Source: Pseudoxanthomonas sp. GM95
GTDB taxonomy: Bacteria; Pseudomonadota; Gammaproteobacteria; Xanthomonadales; Xanthomonadaceae
Assembly: GCF_900109775.1 (NCBI RefSeq)
Contig: NZ_FOAX01000004.1
Span: 248,001-312,000 of the forward strand
Direction: 5' to 3'
Length of the DNA stretch: 64,000 nt
Under the pieces are notes generated by a model. The model saw only the letters and a program-made list of their open reading frames with translations. It was not told the DNA's origin and made no database searches. Within the stretch, counting starts at the first letter, position 1, and each line of letters opens with the position of its first letter. This document shows, one piece after another, positions 17,895-29,214 of this stretch. The position numbers and the translations under genes were made by a program.

Positions 17895-18904
17895 CAGCGC
17901 ATCGATCCCAGCTGACGCTCCAGCATCGCGACCAGGGCGCGTGCGTGATCGGTGGTGTCGTTGAGGCAGGGGATATAGCGCAGCGTGCCGCCGTCGTGGG
18001 CGAAGCCCTCGGCGAATTGCATGCCCACTTCCTCCAGCGTTTCCAGGCAATCCACCGCGAACCCCGGACAGACCACGTCCACCATGCGCAGGCCGCGCGC
18101 GGCCATCGCCTTGAGTTCGACATCGGTGGCCGGCTCCAGCCAGCGCTCCTTGCCGAAGCGCGACTGGTAGGTAAGCGTCCAGTCGCCTTCGCCCAGGCCC
18201 AGCGCCTGCGCGATCAGCGCGGCACTGCGCTCGCAGCGCTGCGGATACGGGTCGCCGTTGTTGGCCACGCGCTGCGGCAGGCCGTGGAAGGAAAACAGCA
18301 GGTGTTCGCCGCTGCCGTTGGCCTGGCGCCACTGCGCGATCGAGGCGGCGACGGCGGCGATCCAGTCCGGGTCTTCGGCGTAATCCTCGACCGAAACCGC
18401 CTGCGGCAGTTCTGCAGTCACCACGTCCTGCACCGAGGCGGTGGTAGTGGTCGAATACTGCGGATACAGCGGCAGCACGCGCACCGGCATGCCTTCGCCC
18501 TTGAGCCGCTGCAGCAGCGCGCGCAGCGCCGGCTGGCCGTAGCGCATCGCCGGCAGCACCCGCCACTGCGGCAGCAAGGTTTGCAGCTGTGCGGCCAAAC
18601 CCGTGGTGTAGACCGCCAGCGGCGAGCCGCCGTCCAGCCAGACCTTGGCGTATTTCTCCGCCGATTTCGGGCTGCGCAGCGGCAGGATCACCCCGCGCAG
18701 CAGCGGCTTCCAAATCCAGCCGGGGATCGAGACCACGCGCGGATCGCTGAGGAATTCATCCAGGTAGCGGCGCACGGCCGGCGCGGTCGGCGCCTCGGGC
18801 GTGCCCAGGTTGACCAGCACCAGGGTGCCTGCGATGGCGGCGGAAGGCGGTTCGTGCGCGGACACATCGCGCGCAGCGGGAAGGACGGGGGGCATGTGCG
18901 TCAT
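17894..18904 (-). CDS. hemH: Ferrochelatase
   Basis: Ferrochelatase inserts Fe2+ into protoporphyrin IX, the last step of protoheme synthesis. The protein is 336 aa. Visible motifs are [30 protein letters not shown], the metal-site His in [25 protein letters not shown], and [16 protein letters not shown] with the conserved acidic residues. ATG 18904 was chosen; ATG 18895 is also possible, since neither has a strong ribosome site. It is followed by the overlapping hydrolase gene. Confidence 0.95.
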   Translation of the reverse strand: MTHMPPVLPAARDVSAHEPPSAAIAGTLVLVNLGTPEAPTAPAVRRYLDEFLSDPRVVSIPGWIWKPLLRGVILPLRSPKSAEKYAKVWLDGGSPLAVYTTGLAAQLQTLLPQWRVLPAMRYGQPALRALLQRLKGEGMPVRVLPLYPQYSTTTTASVQDVVTAELPQAVSVEDYAEDPDWIAAVAASIAQWRQANGSGEHLLFSFHGLPQRVANNGDPYPQRCERSAALIAQALGLGEGDWTLTYQSRFGKERWLEPATDVELKAMAARGLRMVDVVCPGFAVDCLETLEEVGMQFAEGFAHDGGTLRYIPCLNDTTDHARALVAMLERQLGSMR

Positions 18905-19047
18905 GATGACAGATGCCCTTGCCGCGGCGGGCCCAACTCATGGCCGATTCACCCTGCCATGACTAGGCTCGCGCCGTTGCATGGCGGGCGATGTCATCGC
19001 CGCGCACATCGGTTACAACGCCTCATTCCTCCACGGAGTCGACCTGC

Positions 19048-19947
19048 ATGTCCCTGTCCCGTTTCGCACCGCGCCGCGGTCTGGCCCGCCTGGGCATCCT
19101 GATGCTGGCCAGCCTGGCCGCCACGCAGGCCTTCGCCGGGACCGAGGAAGACGAGCGCGCCGCCAATGCCACGCGCGTGCTGGCCGATATCCAGCGCATC
19201 CCCGAGGAGTCCATCCCCGAGAAACTGCTGGACGAAGGCCGCGCGATCATCGTCATCCCCGACTCGCTCAAGGTCGGCCTGGTGTTCGGCGGCCGCAGCG
19301 GCCACGGCCTGATGTCGGTCAAGAACCCCGACGGCACCTGGTCGCAGCCGGTGTTCGTCAAGCTCACCGGCGGCAGCATCGGCTTCCAGGCCGGCGTGCA
19401 GTCCTCGGACATCATCCTGGTGTTCCGCAACGACCGCTCGCTCAACAACATCGTCAACGGCAAGTTCACCCTCGGCGCCGATGCCGGCGTGGCCGCTGGT
19501 CCGGTCGGCCGCAACGCTTCGGCCGCCACCGATGGCCAGCTGAAGGCCGAGATCTGGTCGTGGTCGCGCGCGCGCGGCCTGTTCGCGGGCATCGCGCTGG
19601 ACGGCGCGGTCCTGTCGATCGACAAGGACGCCAACGCCAACGCCTACGGCGCGACCGCCACGCCGCGCGCGATCTTCGAAAGCCGCGCCGGCCGCCCGAC
19701 CGCGCAGGTGGTCTCTTTCCGCGACGAGCTGGAAGAAGCCACCGCCAATGCCCGCGCCAACCGCGGCACCGACGCGCGCGGCACCGTCACCACCGGCACG
19801 CCCAGCGCGCCGCCGCCGGTCGAAGCCCCGCGTCCGGGCGCCGAAACCGCGCCGATCGGCGGCCAGCCGGCCACCACGCAGCCGGCGCCGCAGCAGGGTT
19901 TCCAGCCGGTGGGCGAAGGTGAAGTCCGCACCGAACAGCTGAACTGA
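19048..19947 (+). CDS. Exported SYLF (Ysc84) domain lipid-binding protein
   Basis: The protein is 299 aa. Starting at ATG 19048 (GGAG 12 bp upstream) gives a Sec signal peptide ending near TQAFAG. Residues 40-215 match the SYLF domain: RIPEESIPEKLLDEGRAIIVIPDSLKVGLVFGGRSGHGLM, KLTGGSIGFQAGVQSSDIILVF, NKFTLGADAGVAAGPVGR, and a final SRARGLFAGIALDGAVL. This domain binds phosphoinositides or lipids in eukaryotes; the bacterial role is not settled. The C-terminal 70 residues are a Pro/Ala/Gly-rich tail. It is probably periplasmic or surface-associated. Confidence 0.88.
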   Translation: MSLSRFAPRRGLARLGILMLASLAATQAFAGTEEDERAANATRVLADIQRIPEESIPEKLLDEGRAIIVIPDSLKVGLVFGGRSGHGLMSVKNPDGTWSQPVFVKLTGGSIGFQAGVQSSDIILVFRNDRSLNNIVNGKFTLGADAGVAAGPVGRNASAATDGQLKAEIWSWSRARGLFAGIALDGAVLSIDKDANANAYGATATPRAIFESRAGRPTAQVVSFRDELEEATANARANRGTDARGTVTTGTPSAPPPVEAPRPGAETAPIGGQPATTQPAPQQGFQPVGEGEVRTEQLN

Positions 19948-20049
19948 CGGCTTTGTCGTCGTGTTTCTGCGCCTGCAGCACATGATGACCGACGCCACTG
20001 CTGTGCAGCTGCGGTATCCTCAACCCTCACTTTTTCCATCGAGTCCATC

Positions 20050-20283
20050 ATGGGCGGCTTAAGCATCTGGCACTGGATCATCGTTCTGGCCATCGTTCTG
20101 CTGGTGTTCGGCACCAAGCGGCTGACCAGCGGCGCCAAGGACCTCGGCAGCGCGGTGAAGGAATTCAAGAAGGGCATGCGTGACGAAGACAAGCCGGTTG
20201 CCCGGCTGTCCGACGAAGCGCGCGGCGCCGAGGAAGCGGCCGCCAAGGAACGCGAGCGCGAACGCAGCGGCGACGCCCGCTGA
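20050..20283 (+). CDS. tatA: Twin-arginine translocase subunit TatA
   Basis: The 77-aa protein has one N-terminal TM helix ([17 protein letters not shown]), the hinge FGTKRL, an amphipathic helix [15 protein letters not shown], and a charged tail. It oligomerises to form the passage for folded Tat substrates. It is the first gene of tatABC; a TATCCT -10-like element lies about 35 bp upstream of ATG 20050. Confidence 0.95.
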   Translation: MGGLSIWHWIIVLAIVLLVFGTKRLTSGAKDLGSAVKEFKKGMRDEDKPVARLSDEARGAEEAAAKERERERSGDAR

Positions 20284-20339
20284 TCGCGAGGCAGGTCGTG
20301 TCGTCGTCTTTTGCGCCCGCCTGACGGGCGCCTGCTGCC

Positions 20340-20774
20340 ATGTTTGATGTCGGCTTCCCCGAACTGATCGTCATTGCGATCGTCGCTTTGGTCGTGCTCG
20401 GTCCCGAGCGCCTGCCCAAGGCCGCACGCTTCGCAGGCCTGTGGGTGCGCCGCGCGCGCAACCAGTGGGATTCGGTCAAGAGCGAGCTGGAGCGCGAACT
20501 GGCCGCCGACGAGCTCAAGCGCAACCTGCACGACGCGCAGGAAGCGTTGCGCCGCACTGACGAAGCCATGCGCCGCAGTCACAACGAGGCCCAGCGCGAG
20601 TTCAACGAGGTGCGCGACGAAGTCCGCAGCACGAAGGCCGACGACACCGCCACCGATGTCGCCGCGGCCGCCGCGCCGGACGCGGGCGTGACGCCGCAGG
20701 CCGACGCCGCCGCATCGGCCGAAGCCGCGCCGGCCCCACGCAAAGAGCCGGGCGATGACCGACCACACGCCTGA
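20340..20774 (+). CDS. tatB: Sec-independent translocase subunit TatB
   Basis: The 144-aa protein begins MFDVGFPELIVIAIVALVVLGPERLP, the TatB N-terminus with its TM helix and conserved Glu and Pro. A long amphipathic charged helix and an Ala-rich tail follow. With TatC it forms the twin-arginine signal receptor. The 3' end overlaps tatC by 20 bp. Confidence 0.95.
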   Translation: MFDVGFPELIVIAIVALVVLGPERLPKAARFAGLWVRRARNQWDSVKSELERELAADELKRNLHDAQEALRRTDEAMRRSHNEAQREFNEVRDEVRSTKADDTATDVAAAAAPDAGVTPQADAAASAEAAPAPRKEPGDDRPHA

Positions 20775-21510
20775 CCACGAGGCCGAAAGCAGCCTGATGG
20801 AGCACCTGATCGAGCTGCGCACGCGGCTGATCCGGGGCATCGCGGGCGTGGCGATCGTGCTGGTGGTGGCGGTGCCGTTCGCCAAGCGCCTGTTCGATCA
20901 TCTCGCGATGCCGCTGCTGGCGGCGCTGCCAACGGACCAGGCGCAGAAGATGATCGCAGCCGACCCGACCTCAGGCTTCTTCGCGCCGATCAAGCTGGCC
21001 TTTTACCTGTCGCTGTTTGTGGCCTCGCCCTGGCTGATCTACCAGGCGTGGTCGTTCGTCGCACCGGGCCTGTACAAGCACGAGAAGCGCCTGGCGGTGC
21101 CGCTGCTGGTGTCCTCGATCCTGCTGTTCTTCGCCGGCTGTGCGTTCGCGTATTTTGCGGTGCTGCCGGCGGTGTTCCATGCGCTGACCGTGTTCACCCC
21201 GGACGTGGTGACGCTGGCGCCGGACCCGGCCAAGTACCTGGATTTTGTGGCCGTGATCTTCCTGGCGTTCGGAGTGAGCTTCGAGCTGCCGGTGGCGATG
21301 GTGATCGTGGTGGCGCTGGGCCTGGTGACGCCGGCGCAGCTCAAGGAATCGCGCGGCTACGCCATCGTCGGCGTGTTCGTGATCGCTGCGGTGATCACCC
21401 CGCCGGACGTGGTCTCGCAGCTGATGCTGGCCCTGCCGATGTGCTTGCTCTACGAGCTGGGCATCATTGCCTGCCGCTGGGTCATCCCGCGCAAACGCGC
21501 CGAGGCGTGA
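20755..21510 (+). CDS. tatC: Sec-independent translocase subunit TatC
   Basis: The 251-aa polytopic inner-membrane protein has six predicted TM helices. The family start SLMEHLIELRTRLIRG, the SGFFAPIKLAFYLSLFVASPWLIYQ stretch with the F-x-P/K substrate-site region, FAPGLYKHEKR, and the FGVSFELPV segment with its conserved Glu are visible. It recognises twin-arginine signal peptides. It is the last gene of the operon, and a REP-like palindrome follows at 21526. Confidence 0.96.
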   Translation: MTDHTPDHEAESSLMEHLIELRTRLIRGIAGVAIVLVVAVPFAKRLFDHLAMPLLAALPTDQAQKMIAADPTSGFFAPIKLAFYLSLFVASPWLIYQAWSFVAPGLYKHEKRLAVPLLVSSILLFFAGCAFAYFAVLPAVFHALTVFTPDVVTLAPDPAKYLDFVAVIFLAFGVSFELPVAMVIVVALGLVTPAQLKESRGYAIVGVFVIAAVITPPDVVSQLMLALPMCLLYELGIIACRWVIPRKRAEA

Positions 21511-21525
21511 GCCTCGCCTTGCTGG

Positions 21526-21598
21526 TGTGTGGGCGCCGCTTCAGCGGCGATGTGGCTTTACCGGAAGAGTAGCGTCGCCGCTGAAGCAGCTCCCGCAA
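21526..21598. repeat. REP-like palindrome, copy 1
   Basis: An imperfect inverted repeat with arms around CGCTTCAGCGGCGAT and TCGCCGCTGAAGCAG, and a central spacer containing TTACCGGAAGAG. It shares sequence and architecture with the element at 58846-58918. It lies just downstream of tatC, as is usual for REP elements. The rest of the tatC to 21753 gap holds no gene. Confidence 0.8.
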
Positions 21599-21699
21599 CA
21601 GCGCAGCAGCAAGCGCGAGTGCGTGGGATGGATGCGTCCAGCGGCATCGCAAATCTGGACGTCGGAATCAGCGCCACGGCCGATGCCAGCACCAACGAA

Positions 21700-21723
21700 A
21701 ACGGCCCGCTTGCGCGGGCCGTT
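21700..21723 (-). terminator. Terminator of the minus-strand membrane-protein gene
   Basis: AACGGCCCGC, loop of four, GCGGGCCGTT. On the minus strand it is followed by a short T run, about 30 bp after the stop of the gene at 21753. Confidence 0.7.
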
Positions 21724-21752
21724 GCTGCATTGAGCGATCAAACCTCTGCCAA

Positions 21753-22658
21753 TCAGGCGGCGAAGGTGCCCGGGCTGCTCGGCGGCGGCGGCGGGGCGGC
21801 GGATTCACCGGTCGCCGAACCCTGCGCATGGCCCAGCAGCTGGCGCCAAGCGCTGGTCACGCAGCCGCCCAGCAGCGGCAGCATCACGCCCATCAACAGC
21901 ACGTTGGTCAGCAGCACGCCCAGGCCCTGCCCGGCCACCATCGACACGGCCAGGCCCAGCAGCTGCACGATCACCATCAGCGGCACCAACACGATGAACA
22001 GCAGCAGGTAGAACACCACCACCGCCGGCAGGTTGTGCAGGCAGGCGCGCAGGCTGTTGGACATTGCTTCGCCGCCCTTGCGACCGGCAAAGGTCACGTC
22101 CGGCACCGCCACGAACACCAGCAGGCTGGCCACCAGCGCACCGACGATCAGCAGCAGCAGCCACAGCAGCAGGCGTCCGGCCGGCAGCTGGGCGACCAGC
22201 GCCGGATCGGGCTGGCCGCCGCTGGCGGCCTGTTCTTCCAGGTGGGCGATGACGGTCTGCAGCTGCTGCACGCCTTCGCTGCCCAGCAGCGCCATCAGCA
22301 GCAGGCCGGCGAACAGCGCCAGCATCACCTGCGGCAGCAGGGTCGCCACCAGGCTCGGCACGTGGCCGGTGCGGAACCCGCCGAACAGGTCGCCCAGGCG
22401 CACCGGCTGGGCGGCCGCGGCCTTGCGCACCGCGCCCAGCACACCGGCGAACAGCACCGGCGAGGCCAGCCCCAGCAGCAGCTGCAGGAACAGCCCCGGC
22501 ACGGTGGCCAGCAGCATCAGCTGGGTGGCCAGCAGCGACAGCAGCGCCCACAGCGCGCCCAGCATGCCCAGCTGCAGCGGCGCCTGGCGCAGCGTGGCCA
22601 GTCCGTCCAGCAGCCATTGCGCGCCGGCGCTGGCCGGCACCTTGTTGATCATCGACAT
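21753..22658 (-). CDS. Polytopic inner-membrane protein of unknown function (BPSS1780-like)
   Basis: The 301-aa protein starts at ATG 22658. About six hydrophobic helices are visible: a pair at residues 30-70, one near 105-125, one near 165-190, and a pair near 210-260. The C-terminus ends in a Pro-rich stretch. The N-terminal half has the ASPVLFAGVLGAVRKA pattern with a basic loop seen in BPSS1780-type membrane proteins; that family name is from memory. No transport or catalytic motif is visible. It lies 60 bp downstream of the amidotransferase gene and ends before a clear terminator. Confidence 0.7.
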   Translation of the reverse strand: MSMINKVPASAGAQWLLDGLATLRQAPLQLGMLGALWALLSLLATQLMLLATVPGLFLQLLLGLASPVLFAGVLGAVRKAAAAQPVRLGDLFGGFRTGHVPSLVATLLPQVMLALFAGLLLMALLGSEGVQQLQTVIAHLEEQAASGGQPDPALVAQLPAGRLLLWLLLLIVGALVASLLVFVAVPDVTFAGRKGGEAMSNSLRACLHNLPAVVVFYLLLFIVLVPLMVIVQLLGLAVSMVAGQGLGVLLTNVLLMGVMLPLLGGCVTSAWRQLLGHAQGSATGESAAPPPPPSSPGTFAA

Positions 22659-22718
22659 CGAAGAAATCCGGAAAAAACCTGCGGGGGAAGCTCTTGGACC
22701 AACCGCGGGGCGGTCAGT

Positions 22719-23440
22719 TCAGCGCGCACGCGCCTGGCGGGCGTGACGCACGAATCGGCGCAACAGTGTGCGCGCCTGCGGGGCGGCCGTCACCTCGCGA
22801 TTGATCTGAACCGGGCACTGGCCGGTGCTGCGCAGATGCTCGGCCCGGGCGGCCACGTAGCCGCGCATGTGGTGGGTGGCAAATTCCGGGTGGAACTGCA
22901 TCCCCCAGGCACGCTCGCCCCAGCGGAAGGCCTGGCAGTCGTCGCGCTGCGAGCGGGCCAGCACGGTCGCCCCTTCCGGCGCGCGCAGCACGGTCTGGAC
23001 GTGGCTGGTGTGGGCCACGAAATCGCCCGGCAGGTGGGCAAACAGCGGGTCCTCGAACGCCGGCGGGTGCAAATCGATCCGCACCGTGCCCGATTCGCGC
23101 CCGGCCGGGTTGTAAGCCACCTCGCCGCCCAGGGCATGGGCCAGCAGCTGGTGGCCGTAGCAGATGCCCAACAACGACTCGCCTTCGTGGGCGGCCTCGC
23201 GTAGCCAGCCGGCGGCGTGTTCGCTCCAGTCAGCGCGGTCGGTGACCATGGCCGAGGAGCCGGAGACGATGATCCCGGCAAAGCCGGCGCGCTCGGGCAG
23301 CGCATCGCCGCGCTCGACGTTGGCGACGACGGTTTCGTGGGCTTCAAGCCCGGCGGCGACGCGGATCCAGTGCGAAAAACCGCCGTGGCGCTTCAGCGAG
23401 CGCAGTGGCTGGCCGGTTTCAACGATCAAAAATGGGGCGT

Positions 23441-23444
<4 letters not shown>
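22719..23444 (-). CDS. Class I glutamine amidotransferase (GMP-synthase-like)
   Basis: The 241-aa protein is a stand-alone GATase1 domain. The nucleophile is Cys95 in LLGICYGHQLLAH, and the His/Glu pair is in MQFHPEF near residue 184. The oxyanion-loop region is IIVSGSSAMV. No synthetase domain is attached, so the ammonia acceptor or gamma-glutamyl substrate is unknown; relatives hydrolyse gamma-glutamyl compounds. Its ATG overlaps the stop of the GspE-like ATPase gene by 4 bp (ATGA), so the two are co-translated. Confidence 0.88.
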
Positions 23445-25246
<1,802 letters not shown>

Positions 25247-25339
25247 CAAAAGATCCCGGCCCCTGGCAACGGCTTGTGCGGCCAAGGTGGCCGCAGCACG
25301 CCCGTATACTAGCCCACCCCTTTTTCCGCCCTTCGCCGC

Positions 25340-26280
<941 letters not shown>

Positions 26281-26284
<4 letters not shown>

Positions 26285-26913
26285 TCCTGATCGGCATGTT
26301 CGATTCACCGTTCGTGCGCCGCGTTGCGGTGAGCATGGCGGCGCTCGGCCTGCCGTTCGACCATCGCAACTGGTCCACCGGCCGCGATGCGCAGCAGATC
26401 CGCGCCTACAACCCGCTGGGCCGCGTGCCGACCCTGGTGCTGGACGATGACGCGGTGCTGTTCGAATCGTCGGCGGTGCTCGACCACCTGGACGAAACCG
26501 TCGGTGCGCAGCGCGCGCTGCTGCCCGCCAGCGGTGCCGCGCGACGCGAGGCATTGCAACTGATCGCACTGGCCACCGGTGCGGCCGACAAGGCCGTGGC
26601 GATGGTCTACGAGCGCGTGTACCGCCCCGAAGACAAGCGCCATGGCCCATGGCTGGACCGCTGCCGCGTGCAGATCGACAGCGCGCTGACCGCGCTGGAG
26701 CTGCACTGCATCGCGCGCCAGGGCCAGGACTGGCTGCTTGGCGATCGCATGACGCAGGCCGATATCACCCTGGCCTGCTGCTGCACCTTCACCGCCGACG
26801 CGGTGCCGTTCGATCTTTCCCCCTACCCGGCGCTGGCCGCGCGCGTGGCGCGCTACGAAGCCCTGCCGGTGTTCCAGCAATTCCACGTGGCCTTCGACGC
26901 GCCCACGACCTAA
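26281..26913 (+). CDS. Glutathione S-transferase family protein
   Basis: The 210-aa protein has a GTG start that overlaps the glyQ stop by 4 bp. The N-terminal thioredoxin-like domain has [21 protein letters not shown] and [29 protein letters not shown], i.e. the cis-Pro and the ES glutathione-binding pair. The C-terminal helical domain ends with [16 protein letters not shown], the usual N-capping box. The catalytic residue would be the Ser of SPF. It sits between the two subunits of GlyRS; glyS begins 13 bp after its stop. The operon is therefore glyQ-gst-glyS. Confidence 0.9.
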
Positions 26914-26926
26914 CGCGGATTTCTTC

Positions 26927-29137
26927 ATGGATTCACAGACGCAACCCCTCCTGATCGAACTGGGCACCGAAGAGCTGCCGGTCAAGGCGCTGCCGGGCCT
27001 GGCCGATGCGCTGTTCGATGGCATCAAGGCCGGGCTGGAAAAGCGCGGCGTGGCCGTCGATGCCACTGACGCGCGGCCGCTGTTCACCCCGCGCCGCCTG
27101 GCGGTGCTGCTGCCGGGCGTGTCGACCGAGCAGCCCGAGCAGGCCAGCGAAGTGTTCGGCCCCTACGTCAACATCGCGCTCGATGCCGATGGCCAGCCGA
27201 CCAAGGCGCTGAGCGGTTTCGCCGCCAAGGCCGGCGTGGAGTGGACGCAGCTTGAACGCGCCACCGATGCCAAGGGCGAGCGCTTCGTGCTGCGCGCCAC
27301 CAAGCCAGGCGCGCGCACCGCCGACCTGCTGCCGGAGGTGATCGCCGAAGCCATCGCCGCGATGCCGATCCCCAAGCCGATGCGCTGGGGCGACCACGAC
27401 TACGCTTTCGCCCGTCCGGTGCAGTGGCTGGTGGTACTGCTGGGCGATGCGGTGATCGAGATGCCGCTGATGGGCATCACCTCCGACCGCATGAGCCGCG
27501 GCCATCGCTTCGAACACGACAAGCCGGTGTGGATCGGCACGCCGGGCGACTACATCGACGCACTGGCCGCCGCGCGCGTGCTGGTCGATCCGCAGGCGCG
27601 CCGCGCGCGCATCGTCGAACAGGTGCAGGCCGCCGCGCGCAGCGTGGACGGCGATGCCCGCGTCACCGACGACAACCTGGAACAGGTCGTCTGCCTGACC
27701 GAGTGGCCCAACGCGATCGCCTGCAGCTTCGAGGCCGACTTCCTGGCGGTGCCGCAGGAAGCGCTGATCGAGACGATGGAGATCAACCAGAAGTTCTTCC
27801 CGGTGCTGCGCGACGGCAAGCTGACCGAGCATTTCATCGGCATCGCCAATATCGAATCGCGCGATCCGGCCCAGGTGCGCGCTGGCTACGAGCGTGTGAT
27901 CCGTCCGCGCTTTGCCGATGCCAAGTTCTTCTTCGACGAGGACCTCAAGCAGGGCCTGGTGTCGATGGGCGATGGCCTCAAGACGGTCACCTACCAGGCC
28001 AAGCTGGGCAGCGTCGCCGACAAGGTCGCGCGCGTGGCGGCGCTGGCCGAGGTGATCGCGACGCAGGTCGGCGCCGATGCAGGCGCCGCGCGCCGCGCCG
28101 CGCAGCTGGCCAAGAACGACCTGCAGTCGCGCATGGTCGGCGAGTTCCCCGAACTGCAGGGCATCGCCGGTCGCCACTACGCGGTTGCCGCGGGCGAACC
28201 GTCCGAGGTTGCGCTGGCCATCGACGAGAGCTACCAGCCGCGCTTCGCTGGTGACGACATCGCGCTGTCGCCGCTGGGCAAGGTGCTGGCCATTGCCGAA
28301 CGCCTGGACACGCTGGCCGGCGGCTTTGCCGCGGGTCTGAAGCCGACCGGCAACAAGGACCCGTTTGCGCTGCGGCGTAATGCGCTGGGGCTGGCGCGGA
28401 CGATCATTGAGAGTGGGTTTGATCTGGATATCAAGTGGCTTGCTTGGCTTGCCGGAGTGCTTGCTCAGAGCGCGATGAAGACAGGTGCGTCGCAAGCGCT
28501 TCTCAGCGACATCCAGAATTTGACCGCACGCGCTGAGGCTTCTGGTGTCGCTGTCTCTCGTGATATCACCGAGCTCTTCGCAGATAAGCAAGTCAGCGCC
28601 GAAGCTGCTGAATCCGGCGACGCGCTCTACGACTTCATCCTTGACCGCCTGCGCGGCTACTACGCCGACAAGGGCGTGACCACCGTGCAGTTCAACGCCG
28701 TGGCCGAACTCAAGCCCGCGTCGCTGTACGACTTCGACCGTCGCATCGAGGCCATCGGCAACTTTGCCGCACTGCCCGAGGCCGCGACGCTGGCCGCGGC
28801 CAACAAGCGCATCGGCAACATCCTCAAGAAGGCCGAGGCCGAGGGCTTCAAGATCCCCGACCACATCAACCGTGGCCTGATCGAGCATCCGGCCGAGGCC
28901 GCGCTGGCCGAAGCGGTCGAAGCGGCCATCGGCGACACCGACACCGCCCTGCACCAGCACGATTACGTCCAGGTGCTCTCGCGCCTGGCGCTGGTGCGCG
29001 AGGCCGTGGATATGTTCTTCGACGGGGTGATGGTCAACGCCGAGGACGCGGCCGTGCGGGCCAACCGCCTGGCGCTACTGCAGCGCCTGCATGGCCGTTT
29101 CGGCGCGGTGGCCGACATCGCGCAGCTGTCGGCGTGA
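26927..29137 (+). CDS. glyS: Glycyl-tRNA synthetase beta subunit, with an unusual internal insertion
   Basis: This is the tRNA-binding and HD-like subunit of GlyRS. It is 736 aa, longer than E. coli GlyS (689). The N-terminal [46 protein letters not shown], and [13 protein letters not shown] are canonical. The C-terminal [12 protein letters not shown]-like part and anticodon-binding helices ([25 protein letters not shown]) are intact. Between FDLDI (about residue 498) and YDFILDRL (about 566) there are about 40 more residues than in E. coli. This segment (DNA about 28371-28620) has visibly lower GC and different codons (for example CTT, GCT, TCT, TTG). The reading frame is open throughout. 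Confidence 0.94.
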   Translation: MDSQTQPLLIELGTEELPVKALPGLADALFDGIKAGLEKRGVAVDATDARPLFTPRRLAVLLPGVSTEQPEQASEVFGPYVNIALDADGQPTKALSGFAAKAGVEWTQLERATDAKGERFVLRATKPGARTADLLPEVIAEAIAAMPIPKPMRWGDHDYAFARPVQWLVVLLGDAVIEMPLMGITSDRMSRGHRFEHDKPVWIGTPGDYIDALAAARVLVDPQARRARIVEQVQAAARSVDGDARVTDDNLEQVVCLTEWPNAIACSFEADFLAVPQEALIETMEINQKFFPVLRDGKLTEHFIGIANIESRDPAQVRAGYERVIRPRFADAKFFFDEDLKQGLVSMGDGLKTVTYQAKLGSVADKVARVAALAEVIATQVGADAGAARRAAQLAKNDLQSRMVGEFPELQGIAGRHYAVAAGEPSEVALAIDESYQPRFAGDDIALSPLGKVLAIAERLDTLAGGFAAGLKPTGNKDPFALRRNALGLARTIIESGFDLDIKWLAWLAGVLAQSAMKTGASQALLSDIQNLTARAEASGVAVSRDITELFADKQVSAEAAESGDALYDFILDRLRGYYADKGVTTVQFNAVAELKPASLYDFDRRIEAIGNFAALPEAATLAAANKRIGNILKKAEAEGFKIPDHINRGLIEHPAEAALAEAVEAAIGDTDTALHQHDYVQVLSRLALVREAVDMFFDGVMVNAEDAAVRANRLALLQRLHGRFGAVADIAQLSA

Positions 29138-29214
29138 CAAAGCCGGGCGCCTGCGCGCGCCCTCGTCATGACGCCTTAACCCGATCCAGCGGGGTCGCCG
29201 GGTATGCTTCGGGC

